DNA of 64,000 nt. It comes from Ideonella benzenivorans (GTDB lineage Bacteria > Pseudomonadota > Gammaproteobacteria > Burkholderiales > Burkholderiaceae_C). The notes under the pieces are model-generated. The model was not told where the DNA came from and did no database searches. It was given only the letters and a program-made list of their open reading frames with translations. Shown piece after piece: positions 1 through 7,825 of the stretch. The position numbers were made by a program, and so were the translations under genes. The DNA is taken from NCBI RefSeq assembly GCF_020387415.1, contig NZ_JAGWCB010000010.1, forward strand, positions 310,001-374,000, given 5' to 3'. Each line of letters starts with the position of its first letter. Positions within the stretch are counted from its first letter, which is position 1.

Positions 1-1722
1 GCTGTCACCGATCTGCAAGGCGTACAGGTGGCTGGAGCAGACGCCGCCGGGCATGCGGCGCAGGCAGATTTCCACAAACCCGTCCTGCGCGCCAGAGGCC
101 AGGGAGTAGTAACGGGGGACGGCCTGGCCCGGCACCACAATGCCCAGCAGATCGCCCGCCGCGAAGCGAGGCAGCCCCTGGCCCGCCCCGCTGAAACGCA
201 AGATGGCCGTCGGATCCCCGGCGCCGCCCTCGAAGTCCTGCCGGGCCGTCAGCGTGAGGGCGCAAGTGCGCGGCAGCCGCGGCTGGTAGGCGAGCGACAG
301 CGGCTGGCCCAGCGCCTGGGCCAGTGCATGCCCCCAGCGCACGAAGGCCTGGGCAGACTGCTGATGGATGCACTCCAGCGGCAGCAGGGCCGGCCAGCCC
401 TGGCGGCGCAGCGCCGTCTCCAGCGCCTGGGCAAAGGCGCAGAAGGCCGGGAACTGCCGGTCCCCAAACCCCAGCACGGCGACCTGGGCCTGGGTTGCGG
501 GGACCCGGGCCAGGGTCTCCAGCGCGCGTGCGGCATGGGCCGGCGGCTGGCCATCGCCGTAGGTGGCGGCCAGCACATACACCTGGCGCGCCGCCGGCGG
601 CACCCGCCAGTGTTCCAAGGCCGTGGTGTGCACCCGGTGCCCCGCCGCGACCAAGGCAGCATGCAGGGCCTGGGCAAAGCCCCAGGTGCTGCCGCCCTCG
701 CTGGCGACAAAGATCAGGCTGTCGGCCTGCGCCCAGGGGCTGTTGTCAGCGATGCGCGGCGCGTTGCGGCGCGCCTGCCACCACAGCAGCCAGCCCGTGA
801 CGCAGAACAAGGGCAGGCTGGCCCCCATGGCGCCCAGCACCAGCGCCCACAACCAGGCGCCTTCGCCGGTGTGCAGCAGCAGCGCCCAGTCGTGCACGCG
901 CTGCGCGGCCGTCGCGTCTTGCCACGCCAGGGTCTGGCCGCTGTAGCGGTCCACCCAACCCTGACCCCGGACCGTGGTCACGCGCCAGGTGTCCTGCGGA
1001 TCCTCGGCGGCAGGCAGGTTGAGCTTGCGCAGGTCCTGGACGCGCAGGTCGCGCAACAGGGGCAGCTGCACCACCGGCCGTTCGGCCTGGCCGCCCGGCG
1101 TGGACACCACCTCGGGTTCCGCACCGGCCTCGACCGACACCAGCCCCCAGGTGACCGCGCTCATGAACAGCGCCGCGGCGGTCGAGACCCCCAGCACCAG
1201 CAAGACCACCCGCCCCGCCTGCACATGCAGGCGCTGCACCGGCGTGCCGCGCACCGGGCCCATCAGGTGGCGCCAGCCGCCCATGCGGCGCTTCAGCAGC
1301 ACCAGGCCTGACACCGACAACACGCACAGCGACAAGGCCCCCAGGGCGGCGACCAGCCGTCCCGTGTCGCCCAGCAGCAAGGCACGGTGCAGGTTCTTCA
1401 CCCACCGCGGCAGCAGGGAGGGCTGGTAGTCGCCCAGCACCTGGCCGTCCGCAGGGTCCACGCGCACAGCCCGGGCCTGACCGTCTTGAAACGCATGGAC
1501 CACGATGACGCCCGAGGGCAGGCGACGGATTTCCTCGGCCCCGGGCACCTGGGCCTGCACACGCTGCGCCAAGGTGGCCACGGACACGTCGGGCGCCGCC
1601 GGCGCCGCCTGCCAAGCGTTGCGCACCGGGTCGAGCGCCAGCAAGGCCCCGGTGACCCCCAGCACCAGCGCGAGCGCACCGGCCACCAGGCCCAACCAGC
1701 GGTGGATCTGCCGCCATGCCAT
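1..1722 (-). CDS. PepSY-flavodoxin-FAD reductase (partial, 3' end outside window)
   Basis: Reading the minus strand from ATG at 1722 gives an open frame of 574 codons that runs off the left edge. It begins MAWRQIHRWLGLVAGALALV, a PepSY-associated membrane segment. Further membrane segments follow near residues 130-150, 175-195 and 300-315. A flavodoxin-like domain comes next (about 330-460, with AATYGDGQPP), then the start of an FAD-binding reductase domain with the flavin motif RYYSLAS. This is the architecture of membrane ferric/sulfite-reductase-like flavoproteins that move electrons from NADPH through FAD and FMN across the inner membrane. The NADPH domain should lie beyond the edge. It is the last gene of a minus-strand group with the DUF2271 and PepSY genes, suggesting periplasmic metal reduction. 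The substrate is unknown. Confidence 0.88.
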   Translation of the reverse strand, partial: MAWRQIHRWLGLVAGALALVLGVTGALLALDPVRNAWQAAPAAPDVSVATLAQRVQAQVPGAEEIRRLPSGVIVVHAFQDGQARAVRVDPADGQVLGDYQPSLLPRWVKNLHRALLLGDTGRLVAALGALSLCVLSVSGLVLLKRRMGGWRHLMGPVRGTPVQRLHVQAGRVVLLVLGVSTAAALFMSAVTWGLVSVEAGAEPEVVSTPGGQAERPVVQLPLLRDLRVQDLRKLNLPAAEDPQDTWRVTTVRGQGWVDRYSGQTLAWQDATAAQRVHDWALLLHTGEGAWLWALVLGAMGASLPLFCVTGWLLWWQARRNAPRIADNSPWAQADSLIFVASEGGSTWGFAQALHAALVAAGHRVHTTALEHWRVPPAARQVYVLAATYGDGQPPAHAARALETLARVPATQAQVAVLGFGDRQFPAFCAFAQALETALRRQGWPALLPLECIHQQSAQAFVRWGHALAQALGQPLSLAYQPRLPRTCALTLTARQDFEGGAGDPTAILRFSGAGQGLPRFAAGDLLGIVVPGQAVPRYYSLASGAQDGFVEICLRRMPGGVCSSHLYALQIGDS

Positions 1723-1737
1723 GAGGGCTCCCTTCGC

Positions 1738-2220
1738 TTACTTCAGTTGGTAGGTGAACGACTGGATGTACTGCTTGCCGGCGCGGGGTTTGCCCGCCTG
1801 CGCGGTGGACAGCGGCACACGGATTTCCGAAGGACTGTCGGACATGTCCTCCGCCGCCGCATCGATGCGGATCTCGTAGCCGGCGTCCAGCAGGGCGTCC
1901 GCCAGGTCGGCGGTCACCTTGAGCGTGCGGCCCATGCCCACGCTGGCGCCGGTCACGCCCTGCAGGCGCTTGCCATCCTTGGCAGACAGGCGGTTCCAGT
2001 CCGCCAGGTGCTTGTAGTACTTGGCCTTGCCGCCCGCCACCCACAGCGTGCCGGCGTAAGCCCCTTTGGCATCGGTGAGGTAGACGGCGAGATAGGCGCC
2101 ATCGCCGCCGTAGTTCTTGAGCGTCGTCGAGAGCACGACCTCGCGGCTGTGCGCCAGCGCGGGCAGGAGCAGCGTGCAAGCGGCGGCCACGGCGGACAAC
2201 AGGGGACGGGGGGTGGACAT
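1738..2220 (-). CDS. DUF2271 periplasmic protein
   Basis: A 160-residue protein with a cleavable signal peptide (MSTPRPLLSAVAAACTLLLP, then ALAHS) followed by a DUF2271-type domain. DUF2271 genes often sit beside PepSY membrane reductases, as here; the biochemical role is not known. The chosen ATG at 2220 has a GGAG ribosome site 8-9 bases upstream. An in-frame ATG at 2247 overlaps the stop codon of the upstream PepSY gene (AATGA) but would put a charged stretch before the signal peptide, so it is less likely. The gene ends 15 bases before the flavoreductase start, so the three minus-strand genes are probably co-transcribed. Confidence 0.8.
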   Translation of the reverse strand: MSTPRPLLSAVAAACTLLLPALAHSREVVLSTTLKNYGGDGAYLAVYLTDAKGAYAGTLWVAGGKAKYYKHLADWNRLSAKDGKRLQGVTGASVGMGRTLKVTADLADALLDAGYEIRIDAAAEDMSDSPSEIRVPLSTAQAGKPRAGKQYIQSFTYQLK

Positions 2221-2243
2221 GCGGTTTCTCCAGTTCAAGGGGG

Positions 2244-2666
2244 TCATTCGATCTGCCCACGCGGGGCGGTCCCGGGCTTCAGCACGGGGTGGTCGGCGGG
2301 CGGCTTCACGCTGGCGGATGCGGCCTCCTGGGCGGGCGCCGCATCGCGGCCTGGCACGCCACGGTCGTGGTGACGCCCCGCGTCGGCGTCATGGCCATGC
2401 TCGCGCAGCTTCATCTTCACCACACGCAGCGTCTGCGGCGCCAGCTTGGCCTTGAAGGCGCGGCCCTGGGCATCGCGGCCACGAACTTCGTAGCAGCCGT
2501 CGTCGATCTTGAGGCTCTGCACCTGCCAGCCCTGTTGGGCGGCATAGCGCATCACGGCCTCACGCGACTGCCAGTGCGACACGGGGACCTCGCAATCGTC
2601 GTCTGCCAACGCAGGGGCGGTCGTGAGGGCCAGGCACAGGGCCAGTGGCAGGGGGATGGGCTTCAT
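2244..2666 (-). CDS. Small periplasmic PepSY-domain protein
   Basis: A 140-residue exported protein: signal peptide MKPIPLPLALCLALTTAPAL-A, then a PepSY-type domain with a Cys pair (DDDCEVPV and DDGCYEVRG) that could form a disulfide. The C-terminal third is rich in His, Asp and Pro and looks disordered, possibly metal-binding. The start is well supported by AAAGGAG 7 bases upstream of ATG 2666. It heads the minus-strand group PepSY, DUF2271, flavoreductase and is divergent from the PepSY/two-component operon at 2774. The pairing suggests a sensing or modulating role for the neighbouring kinase or reductase (inference). Confidence 0.8.
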   Translation of the reverse strand: MKPIPLPLALCLALTTAPALADDDCEVPVSHWQSREAVMRYAAQQGWQVQSLKIDDGCYEVRGRDAQGRAFKAKLAPQTLRVVKMKLREHGHDADAGRHHDRGVPGRDAAPAQEAASASVKPPADHPVLKPGTAPRGQIE

Positions 2667-2711
2667 GGCAAGCTCCTTTCAGGGTTTGAGCGTCATTCTG
2701 AGGACACCACC

Positions 2712-2752
2712 CTGAACTCAGGCTGAAGACCGCGTTCATCCGCCATTCATCC
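2712..2752. promoter_or_regulatory. Tandem half-site operators between divergent PepSY genes
   Basis: Two direct-repeat pairs, each with 11-bp periodicity, lie between the divergent PepSY genes. CTGAA occurs at 2712-2716 and 2723-2727; TTCATCC occurs at 2735-2741 and 2746-2752. Repeats one helical turn apart are the usual target form of OmpR-family regulators, and CTGAA-N6-CTGAA resembles the CTTAA-N5/6-CTTAA boxes of PmrA/QseB-type regulators. The cognate regulator is probably the one encoded at 3103-3774 (inference). Confidence 0.5.
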
Positions 2753-2761
2753 CGGCCCCCG

Positions 2762-2767
2762 TATAAA
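2762..2767 (+). promoter_or_regulatory. -10 box (TATAAA) for the PepSY-regulator-kinase operon
   Basis: TATAAA ends 6 bases before the ATG at 2774, so transcription would start at or next to the A of the start codon. No Shine-Dalgarno-like sequence lies upstream. There is no good -35; the TTCATCC half-sites occupy that position, consistent with an activator-dependent promoter. Confidence 0.45.
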
Positions 2768-2773
2768 GCGCCC

Positions 2774-3103
2774 ATGAGCCCATCCCGTCGCCTTCTCGCA
2801 CTGCTGTCGGTGGCGAGCGCTGTTGCCATCCCCGGCGCCATGCTGCACGCCCGGGAGCCCGGCCACGACGACCATGAGCTGGCGCGCCAGGCCTTGGAGC
2901 GAGGCCAGGTGCTGCCCCTGCGCACCGTGCTGGAACGGGTCGAACGCGAGTACCAGGGCCAGGTGCTGAAGGTCGAGTTCGAGCACGATGACGGACACTT
3001 CATCTACGAGATCCGCCTGCTGCAGCGGGACGACCGCATGGTCAAGCTGAAGGTCGACGCCGTCGATGGCCGGGTGCTGCAGGTCAAACGCAAGGAGCAC
3101 TGA
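2774..3103 (+). CDS. Small periplasmic PepSY-domain protein, first gene of two-component operon
   Basis: A 109-residue exported protein: signal peptide MSPSRRLLALLSVASAVAIP, then a single PepSY domain (LPLRTVLERVEREYQGQVLK, then VDAVDGRVLQV). Small PepSY proteins of this size commonly precede OmpR/PhoQ-type two-component genes in Proteobacteria and may act as periplasmic modulators of the kinase. Its stop overlaps the regulator start by one base (TGATG), so the genes are translationally coupled. There is no ribosome site; a TATAAA box 6 bases upstream suggests a leaderless message. Confidence 0.85.
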   Translation: MSPSRRLLALLSVASAVAIPGAMLHAREPGHDDHELARQALERGQVLPLRTVLERVEREYQGQVLKVEFEHDDGHFIYEIRLLQRDDRMVKLKVDAVDGRVLQVKRKEH

Positions 3104-3774
3104 TGCACATCCTGGTGGTCGAAGACGAACCCACCCTCTGCGCCCAGCTGGTGCAGGCGATTGCAGCGGCGGGCCACACCGTGGAGTCCGCCAGCGATGG
3201 GGCCCAGGCGCAGTATCTGGGGGAGGTGGAGGACTTTGACGCGGTGGTGCTGGACCTGGGCCTGCCGGTGTTCGACGGCCTGTCGGTGCTGCGCCACTGG
3301 CGCGCGGCCGGGCGCAAGATGCCGGTGCTGATCCTCACCGCGCGCGGTGCCTGGCATGAGAAAGTGGCCGGCATGGATGCCGGGGCAGACGACTATCTGG
3401 CCAAGCCATTCCACATGGAAGAGCTGCTGGCGCGCCTGCGGGCCCTGCTGCGCCGCCTGGGCGAACACGCCAGCGCACAGTGGCAATGCGGCCCTATCTG
3501 GCTGGACACGCGCCAGGCCCGCGTGCTCGTGGATGGGCATCCGCTCACGCTGACCAGCCATGAATTCAAGCTTCTGTCCCTGCTGATGCAGCGCAAAGGG
3601 CAGGTGCTGTCGCGCACCGAACTGTCCGAGCACCTCTACCCGCACGACAGCGACCGCGACTCCAACACCATCGAGGTCTTCGTGGGCCGTCTGCGCAAGA
3701 AGCTGCCGCCGGGCAGCATCGAGACCGTGCGCGGCCTGGGCTATCGACTGGCCGAGACCCACGCTGCCGCATGA
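3103..3774 (+). CDS. OmpR/PhoP-family response regulator
   Basis: A 223-residue two-domain regulator. The receiver domain (about 1-115) has the acidic pair EDE at residues 6-8, the phospho-acceptor Asp near 51 in VVLDLGLPVFDG, and the conserved Lys in DYLAKPF. The C-terminal winged helix (about 125-220) has the recognition region HEFKLLSLLMQRKGQVLSR and the typical ending ETVRGLGYRL. It is closest in style to the PhoP/QseB group. It starts at the stop of the PepSY gene and overlaps the kinase by 4 bases (ATGA). The likely target is the tandem repeat region at 2712-2752, giving autoregulation and control of the divergent PepSY/DUF2271/reductase genes (inference). Confidence 0.95.
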   Translation: MHILVVEDEPTLCAQLVQAIAAAGHTVESASDGAQAQYLGEVEDFDAVVLDLGLPVFDGLSVLRHWRAAGRKMPVLILTARGAWHEKVAGMDAGADDYLAKPFHMEELLARLRALLRRLGEHASAQWQCGPIWLDTRQARVLVDGHPLTLTSHEFKLLSLLMQRKGQVLSRTELSEHLYPHDSDRDSNTIEVFVGRLRKKLPPGSIETVRGLGYRLAETHAAA

Positions 3775-5171
3775 ACGGCGCCCCGCAGGCCCCGTCGGGA
3801 GGATCGTTGCGCCTGCGCCTGCTGGCAGGCACGCTGGCCTGGATGCTGCTCAGCATCGCCCTGGCAGGCTGGGCGCTGCGCACGCTGTTCCAGGACCACA
3901 TCCGACAGCAGCTGCAGACCCAGCTGGTGGTGCAGCTCGACCAGCTCAGCGCCGCCGTGGAATGGACATCCCAGGGAGGCGCCACCGTGCCCCCCATGGC
4001 CGCGGACCCGCGTCTGGACCAACCCTTGTCAGGCCTGTACTGGCAGGTGGACCGGCTGGGACCCGCCCCCCGGGCCGCCGTGGCACGCTCGCGTTCGCTG
4101 TGGGATCAGATCCTGACGCTGCCGCCTGCGGCCCCTGCCACCCCCTCGGGGCGCGATGACCGTGTCCTGCTGCTGCGCGATGCCCAGGGCCACGCGCTGC
4201 TGACCGTGGTCCGGACGCTGCAACTGCCCGAGGACGACGCCCCGCCCCTGCGTCTGCTGGTGGCCGGCGACACGGCGTTGCTGGCCGAACCGCTGCAGCG
4301 CTTCACCCACCTGCTGCTGATCGCGCTGAGTCTGTTGGCACTGGGTCTGGCCGTGGCCGTGGCGGCACAGCTGCAGCTGGCCATGCGCCCGCTGCAACTG
4401 CTGCGCAGGCAGCTCGCCAGCGTGCACAGCGGCCAGGCCGCCCGATTGGACGGACCCTTCCCGCTGGAGCTGCAACCCCTGGTCGACGAGTTCAACCATG
4501 TGCTGACCGAGAATGCCGACATGGTGCAGCGCGCGCGGGTCCAGGCCGGCAACCTGGCGCATGCGGTGCACACCCCCTTGTCCATCCTCGCCAACGCGGC
4601 TGAACAAGAGGACACCCCGCTGGCCCGACTGGTCACCGAGCAGGTGGCCAGCGCGCGCCGCCAGGTGGACTACCATCTGGCGCGCGCCCGTGCCGCCGCG
4701 GCCGTGCGGGCCACGGGGCTGCGCACGCCGGTGCTGGCCCCGACGCGGGCCCTGCTGCGCACCATGCAGCGCCTGCATGCCGACCGGCCCCTGGTGTTCG
4801 AGCTCGCGCCGCAGGCCCAGGACGAGGCCTTCCGCGGTGAAGAGCAGGACCTGTACGAGCTGCTGGGCAACCTGATCGACAACGCGGGCAAATGGGCGCG
4901 CTCCCGAGTGGTGGTGGATGTGCAGCGCGAAGGCAACCGGCTTTGCTTCACTGTGGATGACGACGGTCCCGGCATCCCCGAAGCGCTGCGCGGGCGCGTG
5001 TTCGAGCGCGGCGTGCAATTGGACGAACAGCGTCCCGGTTCTGGCCTGGGTCTGGACATCGTGCGTGCGCTCGTGCAGTCCTACGGTGGCAGCGTGCAGA
5101 CGCTGGTCTCGCCGCTGGGCGGCGCTCGACTGCGCCTGTGCCTGCCAGCGGCGCCCCCTCTCCGGTCTTGA
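3771..5171 (+). CDS. PhoQ-like sensor histidine kinase
   Basis: A 466-residue membrane kinase, partner of the regulator it overlaps by 4 bases. A transmembrane helix at about 14-35 and a second at about 180-200 enclose a periplasmic sensor of about 145 residues. The HAMP region and H-box (GNLAHAVHTPLSILAN, His near 264) are PhoQ-like. The ATPase domain has the N-box LLGNLIDNAGKW, the G1 motif DDDGPGIPE and GSGLGLDIV. The sensor domain is not obviously acidic, so Mg sensing as in enteric PhoQ should not be assumed. The PepSY protein in the same operon is a candidate sensor partner (inference). Confidence 0.93.
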   Translation: MNGAPQAPSGGSLRLRLLAGTLAWMLLSIALAGWALRTLFQDHIRQQLQTQLVVQLDQLSAAVEWTSQGGATVPPMAADPRLDQPLSGLYWQVDRLGPAPRAAVARSRSLWDQILTLPPAAPATPSGRDDRVLLLRDAQGHALLTVVRTLQLPEDDAPPLRLLVAGDTALLAEPLQRFTHLLLIALSLLALGLAVAVAAQLQLAMRPLQLLRRQLASVHSGQAARLDGPFPLELQPLVDEFNHVLTENADMVQRARVQAGNLAHAVHTPLSILANAAEQEDTPLARLVTEQVASARRQVDYHLARARAAAAVRATGLRTPVLAPTRALLRTMQRLHADRPLVFELAPQAQDEAFRGEEQDLYELLGNLIDNAGKWARSRVVVDVQREGNRLCFTVDDDGPGIPEALRGRVFERGVQLDEQRPGSGLGLDIVRALVQSYGGSVQTLVSPLGGARLRLCLPAAPPLRS

Positions 5172-5403
5172 ACCCGGACGGGCCGCGCGGCCCCTGCGAG
5201 ACACCCTGCAAACTGGGGATCCTCCCCCCCGAACGGGGGCTGTGTGGCGGCCGGGGTGGGTGCTACCCTGCTGACCGCATGTCCACCAGCGAGGTGTCCT
5301 GCATCGGCCAAGATCCCAGCCTGGGAGAACGGCAGAGCGCAGCGGCACCGTTCACGCCTTGCTACTGCCACGCTTCAAGGCATGCACCTTCTCGGTTCAA
5401 CCG
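5172..5403. other. 232-base intergenic region with GC palindromes
   Basis: Between the kinase stop and the DUF2185-like gene. It holds a perfect 14-base palindrome (GGGCCGCGCGGCCC, 5180-5193) and a small hairpin (CCCCC-GAAC-GGGGG, 5226-5239) that may end the kinase transcript. No T-run follows either. I see no convincing gene or clear promoter in it. Confidence 0.35.
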
Positions 5404-5826
5404 ATGAATGCCATGCCCTTCTCTGCCTCAGCCACCCGCCTGCTTCCGCCGCCCACTTCCAACCCGGAGGCCTGGGCGTTTGGCGATCCGCCGCACACGC
5501 TGGCCTATACCTCTTCGCAAGTGCTCAGCCATGACCATCCGGTGCTGCTGGTCGTGCACGAGGAAGACGGCGACTGGCAGTTCCTGCATGGCGTCGTGGC
5601 GGCCAACGACCAGTGCCGGACCATCCGTCTCGGTCGGGCCGTGCATGCCGACCCCAGCCTGTCGGTGCTGGCCGACCTGCCCTGTGGCTGGCGCGCGTAC
5701 CGCACCTTGGCTGGCGGCCACTGGCACCGGGAACCTTGCGGCGCCCACAGCAGCGCCCCCTTGCCCCGAGCCTGGCGGGACTGGCTGAGCCGGTCGGCCC
5801 TGACCGAATTCCGCCTCTGGAAGTGA
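5404..5826 (+). CDS. DUF2185-like small protein beside the T6SS genes
   Basis: A 140-residue soluble protein without signal peptide or membrane helix. The central part has the pattern HEEDGDWQFLHG ... ADPSLSVLADLPCGWRAYR ... WHRE, which resembles DUF2185-type small proteins, some of which are annotated as immunity proteins. I recognise the pattern from memory, not from a search. It lies upstream of tssA in the same direction (114-base gap), so an immunity or T6SS accessory role is possible. The start is uncertain: ATG 5404 is preferred, ATG 5413 is also in frame, and neither has a strong ribosome site. Confidence 0.6.
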   Translation: MNAMPFSASATRLLPPPTSNPEAWAFGDPPHTLAYTSSQVLSHDHPVLLVVHEEDGDWQFLHGVVAANDQCRTIRLGRAVHADPSLSVLADLPCGWRAYRTLAGGHWHREPCGAHSSAPLPRAWRDWLSRSALTEFRLWK

Positions 5827-5940
5827 TCCCGACCCCGCGGTGCCGTGCGCCCCGCGTGTGTTTCGGAGCGTATCGACCCTGCCCGGCCGAACTGGGCCGC
5901 TGGCAGAATTCCGGGGCTGTCCCAGGGAGTACAACACCTC

Positions 5941-7005
5941 ATGGATCTGGAAGATCTGCTGGCCCCGATTTCGGCGGCCGAACCATGCGGGACGGACCTG
6001 TCCCTTTCGTCCGATTTCGACGCCATCCAGGAGATGCGCCGCGAAGACGACCCCACGCTGGACCAGGGCGAATGGGTGGCCAGCCTGAAGGTGGCCGACT
6101 GGCCCGGGGTGAGCCGGGCCTGCACCGAGATGCTCCACCAGCGCAGCAAGGATCTGCGGCTGGCGGGATGGTTCACCGAAGCCCAGGCGCATCTGCGTGG
6201 ATTCGAAGGACTGGCTCACGGTCTGGACCTGTGCGCAGGCCTGCTGGAACAGCACTGGCCCACAGTGCATCCCCAGCCAGAGGATGGTGAATACGATGGC
6301 CGCATCGGCCATCTTCGCTGGCTGTCCACCAAGGTGGAAGAACTCGCCCGGCAGATCGTCCTCGTTCCTCGCTCCGACGCGCCCACCAAGGGCTACAGCC
6401 TGCTGGACGCCGAAGCCGCCCGCACCCGCCGGCTGGCCGGTGAGGCACAAGGCGGTGGTGCCGGCAACCTGCCCACAGTGGAGAGCCTGGCACGGATGCT
6501 CGCCCAGGCCGGTCTGAACGCCTACGAAACACAGGGCAGCCGCGTACAAGCGGCCCTGGCGGCCTGGAGCCGCCTGACGGCCGTGGCCGAGCGCGAACTG
6601 GGCAACGATGCGCCGGTCTTCACCGGGGCACGCCGCGCCCTGGAATCAGCCCGGGACGAACTGGCCCGCTTGGGGCAGGAAGCCCATCTGGGCGCCGGCC
6701 AGGCGGCCGAACCACCCACCCGCCCCGACGACGCGGCCTCCCACGAGGCCCCCGCCCCGGGAGTGCGTCTGCTGAGCGGCCCGATCCAGTCCCGGGCCCA
6801 GGCCCTGGAGCAATTGCGCCAGGTGGCCGAGTACTTCCGGCAGGCCGAACCTCACAGCCCGGTGGCCTATCTGGCCGACAAGGCCGCCCGCTGGGGCACC
6901 ATGCCGCTGCACGACTGGCTGCGCTCCGTGGTCAAGGAACCCGGTGCCCTGTCCCATGTGGAGGAGCTGCTGGGCATCGAGCGACCCGAGGATGGCCTGA
7001 ACTGA
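5941..7005 (+). CDS. tssA: Type VI secretion protein TssA (ImpA family)
   Basis: A 354-residue protein starting MDLEDLLAPISAAEPCGTDL, the hallmark of the ImpA_N domain (about 1-120), including the conserved Trp-rich part HWPTVHPQPEDGEYDGRIGH. The C-terminal region (about 270-350) has the short helical segment with EPHSPVAYLADKAARWGTMP typical of TssA1-like proteins. TssA coordinates sheath and tube polymerisation and docks to the baseplate and membrane complex. An AGGGAG ribosome site (5924-5929) supports ATG 5941 over upstream in-frame starts. It is convergent with the OmpA gene; no sheath genes lie nearby. Confidence 0.93.
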   Translation: MDLEDLLAPISAAEPCGTDLSLSSDFDAIQEMRREDDPTLDQGEWVASLKVADWPGVSRACTEMLHQRSKDLRLAGWFTEAQAHLRGFEGLAHGLDLCAGLLEQHWPTVHPQPEDGEYDGRIGHLRWLSTKVEELARQIVLVPRSDAPTKGYSLLDAEAARTRRLAGEAQGGGAGNLPTVESLARMLAQAGLNAYETQGSRVQAALAAWSRLTAVAERELGNDAPVFTGARRALESARDELARLGQEAHLGAGQAAEPPTRPDDAASHEAPAPGVRLLSGPIQSRAQALEQLRQVAEYFRQAEPHSPVAYLADKAARWGTMPLHDWLRSVVKEPGALSHVEELLGIERPEDGLN

Positions 7006-7012
7006 CGCCCAG

Positions 7013-7035
7013 GCGTCCTGGTCAAGCCAGGACGC
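7013..7035. terminator. Bidirectional hairpin between tssA and the OmpA gene
   Basis: A perfect 9-bp stem (GCGTCCTGG, loop TCAAG, CCAGGACGC) lies 8 bases after tssA and overlaps the stop codon and last codons of the convergent OmpA gene. There is no T-run on either strand, so it is a weak intrinsic terminator or a 3'-end stabiliser. Confidence 0.45.
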
Positions 7036-7825
7036 GGAACTCAATGCGGCGGTTGCGCGCCCGCCCCTCGGGGGTCTTGTTGTCCGCCACGGGGCGGTCC
7101 GGCCCGGCCCCGGAGGTGACGATGTCCCCCGCCGCCACGCCTTTGCCCACCAGGTAGTCTCTGACCGCCTGGGCCCGGGCCTCGGACAAGGCCAGGTTGG
7201 CATCGTGCGCACCCATGTCGTCGGTGTGACCAACGATCTCGAAGCGCCGGCCCCGCATCTTCTGCAACAAGGGCAGCAGCTCCTCCAGCACGGCCACGCC
7301 CGCCGGCGTGATCTTGGCATTGCCCGCCTCGAACTCGATGGTGCGCCGCGCCAGGACCTCGTCGAGCGCGGCCTGACCGGGTTGCCCCACCGTCAGGCCG
7401 TCCCGCACCGCATAGGTCGGGTTGTTCAGCTGGGTGGCCAGCAGGCTGACCAACTGCTGATGCGTGGCCTCGCTGTCCACCTCGCCGGTCAGTTCCACGG
7501 TGTTGCCGCTCACCTTGAGCTGGCCGTGGCGGATCTTCTTGAGCTCCGGGGTCAGCACGCGCTGCACATGCGCCAGCCATTGCGGCGGCGCCACCAGGCG
7601 GTCCACGCCCAACTGGTCCACCACGCGGTCGGCACCGTAGAGTTCACGGGCCTTGGCCAACAGCGCCGCCTTCGTGGCCTCATCCGGCACCACCCCCGAC
7701 AGCACCACCGGCGTTGCCGCCGGCTCGGCCGCCCACAGCGGCCCCATCCAGGCCCCCCCCATCAAGGCGCCACTGGCCACCAAGCCTGCCACCACACGCG
7801 CCCCTGTCTGCATCCTCATCCTCAT
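7022..7825 (-). CDS. BON/OmpA-domain protein of the T6SS locus
   Basis: A 267-residue exported protein. The N-terminus (MRMRMQTGARVVAGLVASGA) is a signal peptide or membrane anchor ending near AAEPA. Residues about 40-140 contain one or two BON-like repeats (VVLSGVVPDEATKAALLAKA; ELTGEVDSEATHQQLVSLLA). The C-terminal OmpA-like domain (about 160-267) has the peptidoglycan-binding pattern RRFEIVGHTDDMG ... LSEARAQAVRDYL ... ARNRRIEFRV. T6SS loci use such domains to anchor the membrane complex to the wall, either on TssL or on separate Tag proteins. The start ATG overlaps the tagF stop (ATGA), so the pair is coupled. Two further in-frame ATGs follow at 7819 and 7813. Confidence 0.88.
   Translation of the reverse strand: MRMRMQTGARVVAGLVASGALMGGAWMGPLWAAEPAATPVVLSGVVPDEATKAALLAKARELYGADRVVDQLGVDRLVAPPQWLAHVQRVLTPELKKIRHGQLKVSGNTVELTGEVDSEATHQQLVSLLATQLNNPTYAVRDGLTVGQPGQAALDEVLARRTIEFEAGNAKITPAGVAVLEELLPLLQKMRGRRFEIVGHTDDMGAHDANLALSEARAQAVRDYLVGKGVAAGDIVTSGAGPDRPVADNKTPEGRARNRRIEFRVLA

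Noticed and set aside
746-2260. A long minus-strand frame spanning the flavoreductase and DUF2271 genes
   Set aside because: It is out of frame with the recognisable PepSY, flavodoxin and DUF2271 sequences, which are in other minus-strand frames.
5180-5193. GGGCCGCGCGGCCC as a terminator of the kinase gene
   Set aside because: A palindrome without a loop and without a T-run; likely a GC-rich coincidence or cruciform-type site.
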